This document shows positions 58,288 to 64,000 of a stretch of 64,000 nt of DNA, in pieces. A program made the translations under genes and the position numbers. The notes under the pieces are model-generated. The model worked only from the letters and a program-made list of their open reading frames with translations, ran no database searches and had not been told where the DNA came from. This stretch comes from Parvivirga hydrogeniphila (GTDB lineage: Bacteria > Actinomycetota > Coriobacteriia > Anaerosomatales > Anaerosomataceae): positions 306,662 through 370,661 of the forward strand of contig NZ_JAMCCO010000001.1 of the NCBI RefSeq assembly GCF_023371205.1, read 5' to 3'. Positions within the stretch are counted from its first letter, which is position 1; each line of letters begins with the position of its first letter.

Positions 58288-58473
58288 CGGCCGCGTCCTG
58301 CTCAGCCTCCCGTCCGGTCGGCGGCGTGTCTTGCCGGGCGAGCGGAGGCGCCTGCTGCGGGCGTACGGTCGGCGGCCGTTCACCCGCTGCTTCCGCCCTT
58401 CCGCCGACGCTGTCTCGCCGTACGCCTCCCACGAGAGTCCCCGCCTGCGGTCGCGCGCTACCGTTCGCCTCAG

Positions 58474-58494
58474 GATCGCGCATCGTGCGCGATC
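58474..58494. promoter_or_regulatory. Perfect dyad just upstream of the uspA ribosome site
   Basis: GATCGCGCA (58474-58482) and TGCGCGATC (58486-58494) pair with a TCG loop, ending 2 bp before the AAGGAGGAGG. It could block the ribosome site when paired or be an operator. The rest of the 227-bp gap (58288-58514) shows no gene. Confidence 0.4.
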
Positions 58495-58514
58495 GGAAGG
58501 AGGAGGTGAACCGG

Positions 58515-59009
58515 ATGAAGGTCTGCATCAAGGGGTCCGCTGAGGACATCAAGCTCGGCGACATCCAGGAGGTCTGCCACGAGATCGACAAGATCCTGCT
58601 GCCGACCGACGGTTCGGAGCCTGCAGTCGCAGCCACCGAGTACGCCGTCATCCTCGCGAAGACCTTCGGCGCGAAGGTCAAGGCGATCTTCGTGGACACC
58701 GGCCTCGAGGCGCTCGAGTACCCCGAGGAGGTCATGGACGAGGAGGTCTTCGAGGGCGTCCATCCGTCGGTGAAGGGACTCGTCGTCGCGAAGGCGATGT
58801 GCGAGCGCAACGGAGTCGAGTGCGAGGTCGAGATCGTCAAGGGCGGCGTCGCGAAGCGCATCGTCGCGACGGCCATCGAATGGGGGGCCGACATGATCGT
58901 CTGCGGCGACACCGGGCGCACCGGTCTCAAGCGCATCGCGCTGGGTAGCGTTGCAGAGACGGTCGTGAAGGGATCCCCGATCCCCGTGCTCGTCGTCAAG
59001 GCCGAATAG
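58515..59009 (+). CDS. Universal stress protein (UspA family)
   Basis: A 164-residue Usp domain. The N-terminal strand KILLPTDGSEPAV is preceded by 25 extra residues (MKVCIKGSAEDIKLGDIQEV). The ATP-binding motif GDTGRTGLKRIALGSVAETV (G-x2-G-x9-G-S/T) is intact. The start ATG 58515 follows AGGAGGTGAACCGG. It is upstream of the DUF485/symporter pair and may be cotranscribed with them. Confidence 0.9.
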   Translation: MKVCIKGSAEDIKLGDIQEVCHEIDKILLPTDGSEPAVAATEYAVILAKTFGAKVKAIFVDTGLEALEYPEEVMDEEVFEGVHPSVKGLVVAKAMCERNGVECEVEIVKGGVAKRIVATAIEWGADMIVCGDTGRTGLKRIALGSVAETVVKGSPIPVLVVKAE

Positions 59010-59037
59010 GGCTGCAACAGAGAAGGAGGTGCACACG

Positions 59038-59412
59038 ATGACGGACACAACGGCGCACGCTGCCGGGAAGGCCCCGGCCGTCGCTCACGTCAGGCATGGC
59101 GAACACGTCGACACGATCGAGAGCGTGGACGCGGTCTTCCGCGAGCAGCGCAAGCTCTCGTTCACGTACGGCGCGATCTTCTTCGCCGTGACGCTCGCGA
59201 TACCGGCCGCATCGGTGTGGTGGGAGGACTGGTACGCGAAGCCAATCTGGGGCGGATTCACGGCGAACTACCTGTTCGTCTCGCTCTTCTACTACGTCTT
59301 CCTGTGGGTGATGGCCTGGACGTATTCGAAGCAGGCCGACAAGCTCGACGAGAAGCTGGCGCGCATGGCAGAAGAGATCGCCGCGCGGTCTCTGGGCGAG
59401 AAGGAGGCGTAG
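59038..59412 (+). CDS. DUF485/small accessory protein of acetate symporter
   Basis: A 124-residue membrane protein. It has two hydrophobic segments (FTYGAIFFAVTLAIPAASVWW and ANYLFVSLFYYVFLWVMAWTY) and a C-terminal coiled helix DKLDEKLARMAEEIAARSL. This arrangement is typical of DUF485-type subunits encoded upstream of ActP/YjcG symporters. AAGGAGGT lies 7 nt before ATG 59038. The symporter follows 3 bp later. Confidence 0.85.
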   Translation: MTDTTAHAAGKAPAVAHVRHGEHVDTIESVDAVFREQRKLSFTYGAIFFAVTLAIPAASVWWEDWYAKPIWGGFTANYLFVSLFYYVFLWVMAWTYSKQADKLDEKLARMAEEIAARSLGEKEA

Positions 59413-59415
59413 GGG

Positions 59416-61251
59416 ATGAACACGCTCGCAATCGTCCTGGTCGTCGTCCTCATCCTGTTCACGATCGCGCTCTCGATCTTCTCGAGACGCTTCACGCGCA
59501 CGACGGCCGACTTCTACCTCGCTGGCCGCAAGGTCGGGTCGTTTTCGAACGCCTCGGCGATCTCAGGCGACTACCTGTCCGCAGCATCGTTCCTGGGCGT
59601 GGCAGGTGCCGTCTATGCCTCCGGTCTCGACGGCGTCTGGTACGCTGCCGGGTTCGCAGGGGGATTCATGGTGGTCGTGCTCTTCATCGCTTCTGCGCTC
59701 CGTCGCTTCGGCGAGTACACGGTGGCCGACTTTGCGTACGGTCGGTTCGGAAGCGACCGCATCCGCCTGATCACGGTGCTCGCGGTGCTCTTGACGTCGC
59801 TCTTCTACATGGCGCCGCAGATGTTCGGCGCTGGCACGACCTGGCAGGTGCTCGTGGGTAAGGGCATCTTGGGTATGGATCCGTACACGTCAGGCGTCGT
59901 GGTGGTCGCGGCGATCATGGCTCTCTATGTCGGCTTGGGCGGCATGAAGGGCACGACGCTCAACCAGATCTTCCAGTTCTGGTGGCTCTTCTTCGCGATG
60001 TTCATGGTCGTCGCGTTCGCGTTCGGCCATGGATTCAGCTATCCGAAGGCGCTCGCGGACGCTTCGAAGGAGCCGATCGTCGACACGAAGGCGCTCACTG
60101 TCGCGGAACTCACCACACCGAACCCTGCTACTGGAAAGACTCCGCTTGAAGCGGCGAAGACAGTGATGACGCCGGAGGAGTACGCCAAAGTCGAGGAGTT
60201 CGTCGCGTCGAAAAAGGAGGGCAAGATCCCCGTTGCGCTGCCCTCGAAGAACAAGCTGCACGAGCTGAGGGCGATGCTCTTCCGCGAACCTGGCCATCGC
60301 TACAACGCGTTCGACCAGTTCTCGATGGTGCTGGCATTGGTGTTGGGCACTGCCGGCCTGCCGCACATCTTGAACCGCTACTACACCAACCCGTCGGGGT
60401 CTGCTGCTCGCCGCTCCACGTTCTGGGTCCTCGTGTTCATCGGCCTGTTCTACATCATGGCGCCGATCGCCGGTCTCGCAGGGCTCGGCTACATCAAGGA
60501 GCACCTTGCCAACGGTGGCACGATCGCGGCAGCGAACGTGCACGGCCATCTCGTCAAGCCAGACCAGGTGATGCCGACGCTCGCGAACCTGCTGGGCGGC
60601 CAGGCGCTGCTCGGTGTCGTGTCGGCAGGCGCGTTCGCGGCCATGTTCTCCACCATCGGCGGGCTGCTGATCGCCTCAGCGTCAGCCGTTGGCCACGACG
60701 TGTACGAGAAGTACATCAACCCGAACGCGAGCGAGGCCAAGCGCGTGCTCGTCGGTCGTATCGCGGTCCTCGTGTTCTCAGGCCTTGCGCTCACGATCGG
60801 CTTGGCGATCCCGAAGTTCGGTCTGGATCAGGCGTATCCGGCCCTCATCGCGATGATGGTGACGTGGGCGTTCTCTGTGGGCGCGTCGGCGTTCGTGCCG
60901 ATGCTGCTGACGGGCATCTGGTGGAAGGGCACGACCGAGCGCGGCGCCACGGCAGGCATCTTCGTGGGCCTGGGCAGCTCCATCGCATTCATCTTCTTGA
61001 ACATCTTGCAAACGCTTGGGAAAATCCCTAAGGAAGGGGCGATCGGATTCCTCGGTTCACTGACGTTCCCGGTGCTGTTCACCTTCCCGCTTGCGCTTTT
61101 GACGATCATCGTCGTGAGCAAACTGGATGGGCAGTTGCCGAAGAACGTGGACGAGATCTGGATGCGCATCCATGGCACGGCGCACGAGCGGCACGAACGC
61201 GACCTCGGGCTCGACAAGGTCGGCGGGCTGCTCGGCACCAAGAGCCACTAG
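59416..61251 (+). CDS. Sodium:solute symporter, ActP-like (acetate)
   Basis: A 611-residue SSS-family transporter with about 13 hydrophobic segments. Family marks are TTADFYLAGRKVGSFSNASAISGDYLSAASFLGV, FGRFGSDRIRL, GTAGLPHILNRYYTNPSG and GGLLIASASAVGHDVY. ActP-like proteins carry acetate and other short monocarboxylates. It contains an additional charged loop of about 60 residues (DTKALTVAELTTPNPATGK onward). ATG 59416 follows the small subunit by 3 bp. Confidence 0.9.
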   Translation: MNTLAIVLVVVLILFTIALSIFSRRFTRTTADFYLAGRKVGSFSNASAISGDYLSAASFLGVAGAVYASGLDGVWYAAGFAGGFMVVVLFIASALRRFGEYTVADFAYGRFGSDRIRLITVLAVLLTSLFYMAPQMFGAGTTWQVLVGKGILGMDPYTSGVVVVAAIMALYVGLGGMKGTTLNQIFQFWWLFFAMFMVVAFAFGHGFSYPKALADASKEPIVDTKALTVAELTTPNPATGKTPLEAAKTVMTPEEYAKVEEFVASKKEGKIPVALPSKNKLHELRAMLFREPGHRYNAFDQFSMVLALVLGTAGLPHILNRYYTNPSGSAARRSTFWVLVFIGLFYIMAPIAGLAGLGYIKEHLANGGTIAAANVHGHLVKPDQVMPTLANLLGGQALLGVVSAGAFAAMFSTIGGLLIASASAVGHDVYEKYINPNASEAKRVLVGRIAVLVFSGLALTIGLAIPKFGLDQAYPALIAMMVTWAFSVGASAFVPMLLTGIWWKGTTERGATAGIFVGLGSSIAFIFLNILQTLGKIPKEGAIGFLGSLTFPVLFTFPLALLTIIVVSKLDGQLPKNVDEIWMRIHGTAHERHERDLGLDKVGGLLGTKSH

Positions 61252-61298
61252 CGAGCGGACGCGCGGGCCTCACCCCCAGGAGACCCGCTTCAGTCCAG

Positions 61299-61338
61299 GC
61301 GCCGGCTCCTCGATGAGCATCGAGGGGCCGGCGCTCTT
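61299..61338. terminator. Long hairpin terminator between convergent genes
   Basis: GCGCCGGC (61299-61306)/GCCGGCGC (61327-61334), then CCTCGAT/ATCGAGG with a GAGC loop; 15 paired bases. It ends in TCTT and lies between actP and pgi. It could serve both strands. Confidence 0.8.
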
Positions 61339-62986
61339 ACGCTCTGGCTGCAGCGATGATGTCGTCGGCAAGAGACGCAAGCGCATCTGAGGCACCTGAC
61401 GGCAGGTCGAGCCGCATGACCCGCCGCCCGTGACGCGCGAGCGTGGCGAGGTCCCCCTCGGCCTGGGCGCGGTGGAGGGCCGCCAAGGTGAAGCGCTGAC
61501 CAGGGACGATGAAGTCGGTGCGATCGCGCGTGGTCACGATGAGGAACACGCCTGAGTTCGGCCCGCCCTTGTGCAGCTGGCCCGTGGAGTGCAGGTAGCG
61601 AGGGCCGATCTCCACGCACACGGGGAGTCCCGTCGCGTCGCCGAGCGCCGAGGCCGCGCGCTCCAGCGGCTCGAGGTAGGCGGGGTCGTCAGGCACGTAG
61701 GCGAGGATCGCAAGGTAGTCGCCCGGTCGCGATGCGGCCAGCCAGTGCCGGACGACGTCGGGTCGCGACGGCAGCGCCGCTTCGGGAGGCGCGAGCGCTC
61801 CGGCGAAGGTCACCCACGTCCCATCGAGGTCGCAGCACGCCCTGGGCGCGGACGCTTGTCCCGAGAGGATGTCGTTGGTCGCCGCCTTCGCTTCAGCGAC
61901 GTTCGGCTCGTCGAACGGGTTGACGCCGATAAGGAAGCCGGCGAGCGCGGTCGCGAACTCCCAGCGGACGAACTCCGCCCCGAGATCGAGGCCGTCTTCG
62001 AGCACGAGCTCGATGACGTCGTGCGAGGCCCTGGCGCGCTCCGCCCAATCAGCGAGCGATCCATCGGCGGCCAGGCGCACGACCGTAAGCACCCGGTCAG
62101 GTCCGTACGAGACCGGGTCGCGGAGGGCCGTCTCGATCACGGGCACGACGCCTCGGCCCTCCTTGCCGAGCGACTCGGCGATCAGCTGCTCGACCCACAG
62201 GCCGAACGGGCGGAGCGCGGGCGAGGTCAGAAGGGTGAGCTTGTCGCGCCCCTGTGCGTTGCCGTCGGCGATCCCCGCGGCGAGCCGCGCCGCCGGGTTC
62301 TCGTCGGGCCGGTTCTTGCAGGCGGACTCCATCACGGCCGCTCGTGCGACGAGAGCCTCGACGTCGATGCCGGTGAGCGCAGCCGGTGCGAGCCCGAAGA
62401 GCGACAGAGCCGAGTACCGTCCACCCACGGTGGGCGGCGCCGAGAGCGTGAGGCGCATGACCTCCTTCTGGCGCAGCTTCTCGAGCGGCGAGCCCGGGTC
62501 GGTGATGACGATGCACCTGCGGCCGGCCGCCGGCCGTCCGAGGGCGTCGTCGAGCCAGGCCCGCACGATCGCGTACAGCGACAGCGGCTCGACGGTCGTG
62601 CCCGACTTGCTCGCGATGATGACGAAGACACCGGCAGGGTCGAGCGTCTGCAGGAGCTTCGAGAGCGCGATAGGCGAGGTCGTGTCGAGCACGTGCAACC
62701 GCGGGTAGCCCGGCGCAGTGCCGATCACGCGCGACATCACCAGCGGCGCGAGCGAGGACCCGCCCATGCCCAACAGCAGCAGGTCAGTCGCGCCTTCGTC
62801 TCGCACGGCGTCCGCCAGGTTCCGCAAGAGCGGGAACCGCGCGGACGCCTTGCTCGCGAGGTCCAACCACCCCAGGCGCTGGCCGACGGCGATGCGGGTG
62901 TCGACGTCGTCGGTGAACAAGCTCGCATCGCGGGCGAGCAGCCGCTCGATGGCGTTCGCCTCGACGAGGCGTTCGATCGAGCCCAT
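61337..62986 (-). CDS. pgi: Glucose-6-phosphate isomerase
   Basis: A 549-residue PGI/SIS-type enzyme linking glucose 6-phosphate and fructose 6-phosphate. LLLLGMGGSSLAPLV and IIASKSGTTVEPLS are the SIS phosphate-binding loops, GGRYSALSLFGLAPAALTG (GGRxS) is the third, and HSTGQLHKGGPNSGVFL carries the conserved Lys/Gln region of the C-terminus. Length resembles the PGI part of fused transaldolase-PGI proteins. ATG 62984-62986 follows AAGGAGG; GTG 62987-62989 is 3 nt earlier. Confidence 0.93.
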   Translation of the reverse strand: MGSIERLVEANAIERLLARDASLFTDDVDTRIAVGQRLGWLDLASKASARFPLLRNLADAVRDEGATDLLLLGMGGSSLAPLVMSRVIGTAPGYPRLHVLDTTSPIALSKLLQTLDPAGVFVIIASKSGTTVEPLSLYAIVRAWLDDALGRPAAGRRCIVITDPGSPLEKLRQKEVMRLTLSAPPTVGGRYSALSLFGLAPAALTGIDVEALVARAAVMESACKNRPDENPAARLAAGIADGNAQGRDKLTLLTSPALRPFGLWVEQLIAESLGKEGRGVVPVIETALRDPVSYGPDRVLTVVRLAADGSLADWAERARASHDVIELVLEDGLDLGAEFVRWEFATALAGFLIGVNPFDEPNVAEAKAATNDILSGQASAPRACCDLDGTWVTFAGALAPPEAALPSRPDVVRHWLAASRPGDYLAILAYVPDDPAYLEPLERAASALGDATGLPVCVEIGPRYLHSTGQLHKGGPNSGVFLIVTTRDRTDFIVPGQRFTLAALHRAQAEGDLATLARHGRRVMRLDLPSGASDALASLADDIIAAARA

Positions 62987-63001
62987 CACGCCTCCTTGTC
63001 T

Positions 63002-63946
63002 TCAGGTGCTCTCGACGACGGCCTCCGGCGCCTCGATCGCCGGCTGCGGCTCCATCCGTGCCACAGCCACGCCGCTTGAGACGACCAAGGCCGCGCCGAG
63101 CGCCGTCCATGCTGTTATCGGCTCGCCGAGGAACGCTGCTGAGAACGCGACGGCGCTCACCGGCTCGGCGTAGGTGAGCATCGCAGCGTGGTCGGCACGC
63201 ACGAGCCGAAGTCCAGACAAGAAGAGCATTCCCGTAAGACCGGTGTCTACCACGCCCAAGGCAGCGACGCCGAGCCAGTCGGTGGGGGTGGCGGGACCCT
63301 TCAGCGTGAGCACGGCGGGCAGGAGCACCGCTGCCGCCCCCGCGTACTCGCCGAGCATGTACACGCCCGTCGGGATGCCGGCAAGAAGCCGCTTCGCGTT
63401 CAGCACGAGGCCGGCGTAGGTGAAGGCGGACGCGAGCGCCATCGCGGCGCCGATGATCTCGCGGCTGCTGCGGATCCCGAGGTCGCGTGGCCCGACGATG
63501 GCGACGACGCCAGCGAGCGCGAGCGCCATCGGGAGCACGAGCCGCCGATCGAAGCGCTCGGAACCGAGGACGGGCGTGAGGACCGCGACCAACACCGGGC
63601 CGAGGTACGCGAGCAGCACGGCGACGGCGACCGTCGTCAACTGCAGCGCTCCCAGGTAGAGCCCCCAGTTGAGCGCGAGCAGGCAGCCCATCGCGAGCAA
63701 CGCCGCATACCGCCTCGGCGTCAGCGCGAAGAGCGCCTTGGCTTGCCCGGTGAGCGTGAGAGCGACCGCCGCCACCGATGCGGCGAAGACGACGCGCCAA
63801 AAGACGATGACGGCCGGGTGCGCGTCGACCATGCGGACGAAGATCGGGATGGTGCCCCACGTGGTGGCGGCCAGTGCGACGCGAGCAAGCCCGCCGAGGG
63901 TCTCCCGGCGCGTAGCTGTGCCAGCGAGGCGGTCCGGTGTGTCCAT
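63002..63946 (-). CDS. EamA/DMT-family transporter
   Basis: A 314-residue 10-TM drug/metabolite transporter with two EamA repeats. The N-terminal TTWGTIPIFVRMV and the second repeat ASAFTYAGLVLNAKRLL and LTYAEPVSAVAFSAAFLGEPIT are typical. The first half has LALNWGLYLGALQLTTVAVAVLLAYLGPVLVA. Substrate unknown. ATG 63944-63946 overlaps the upstream gene's stop by 1 bp. The next gene downstream, pgi, begins 15 bp beyond its stop. Confidence 0.87.
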   Translation of the reverse strand: MDTPDRLAGTATRRETLGGLARVALAATTWGTIPIFVRMVDAHPAVIVFWRVVFAASVAAVALTLTGQAKALFALTPRRYAALLAMGCLLALNWGLYLGALQLTTVAVAVLLAYLGPVLVAVLTPVLGSERFDRRLVLPMALALAGVVAIVGPRDLGIRSSREIIGAAMALASAFTYAGLVLNAKRLLAGIPTGVYMLGEYAGAAAVLLPAVLTLKGPATPTDWLGVAALGVVDTGLTGMLFLSGLRLVRADHAAMLTYAEPVSAVAFSAAFLGEPITAWTALGAALVVSSGVAVARMEPQPAIEAPEAVVEST

Positions 63947-64000
63947 CAGCAGATGCGCGGAAGCTGTTCCCCGACGAGCATGTCCATGACGCGCGTGGCG
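63946..64000 (-). CDS. 3' end of an unidentified gene
   Basis: The frame ends ATRVMDMLVGEQLPRIC-stop, with the stop TGA overlapping the EamA start. Only 17 residues are visible, so no family call is made. It is in the same orientation and likely cotranscribed with the EamA gene. Confidence 0.5.
   Translation of the reverse strand, partial: ATRVMDMLVGEQLPRIC

Noticed and set aside
58326-58514. N-terminal extension of the Usp protein from an upstream frame
   Set aside because: The sequence is low-complexity Arg/Ser/Pro with no similarity to Usp, and AGGAGG directly precedes ATG 58515.

Overview
The window is gene-dense, very GC-rich and free of phage, transposon and CRISPR signatures. Leaders are short, GTG and TTG starts are common, several genes look leaderless, and the enzymes are those of an anaerobe: a four-subunit 2-oxoacid:ferredoxin oxidoreductase, an [FeFe]-hydrogenase-like sensor, FeoAB, and a probable selenoprotein. 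This fits a strict or facultative anaerobic member of the Actinomycetota, most likely a Coriobacteriia-type lineage (inference from gene content, not a database match).

Layout. 1-8.9 kb: the 5' end of an SDR gene, a LOG-like protein, a SIMPL-domain lipoprotein, five tRNA genes (Arg-ACG and all four Ser isoacceptors), tadA, a LytS-type sensor kinase, citrate synthase (apparently with a CTG start), DegV and an MFS exporter. 9-17.8 kb: a self-contained nucleoside/sugar island. A lacI-M20 peptidase pair diverges from an ABC importer (rbsB/A/C-like), a phosphotriesterase-like hydrolase, a DUF1355 protein, a nucleoside hydrolase and a ribokinase; a LacI-type operator sits on the predicted transcription start. 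17.8-25.6 kb: thymidine kinase, a 5'-nucleotidase-like phosphoesterase, an SDH-type serine protease, feoAB behind an 18-bp palindrome, DUF72, endonuclease V and a PdaA-like deacetylase. 25.7-34.9 kb: a CcsA-like membrane pair, a thioesterase, a PleD-like regulator, a MoaD-like/amidohydrolase pair, cspA with a structured leader and a strong terminator, psuK-psuG, an ABC ATPase, a COG4087-type HAD protein, an alpha/beta hydrolase and a CheY-like regulator.

34.9-49.4 kb: SRP RNA, dnaX-ybaB-recR, the porGDAB operon, a lone PBP half-domain protein with a GAF/HD-GYP sensor, lysC-asd, an OmpR/kinase pair and a QueT-like transporter. 49.4-54.2 kb: the most unusual block. A ferredoxin/[FeFe]-hydrogenase/FeS/GGDEF fusion is followed by an AmrS-like radical SAM enzyme and a DsbA-like thioredoxin whose active site reads UGA-Pro-Phe-Cys, then a glycosyltransferase. 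54.2-64 kb: TauE, GNAT, a LytS/LytTR pair, phosphodiesterase, UspA, a DUF485/ActP acetate-type symporter, phosphoglucose isomerase, an EamA transporter and the 3' end of one more gene.

The genes suggest an organism that salvages nucleosides (ABC importer/nucleoside hydrolase/ribokinase, Tdk, 5'-nucleotidase, PsuKG), oxidises 2-oxoacids with ferredoxin, takes up acetate-like acids and ferrous iron, and uses cyclic-di-GMP signalling (GGDEF, HD-GYP), possibly tuned to H2 or redox state. The strongest candidates for something new are the UGA-containing DsbA-like gene and the hydrogenase-GGDEF fusion beside it.
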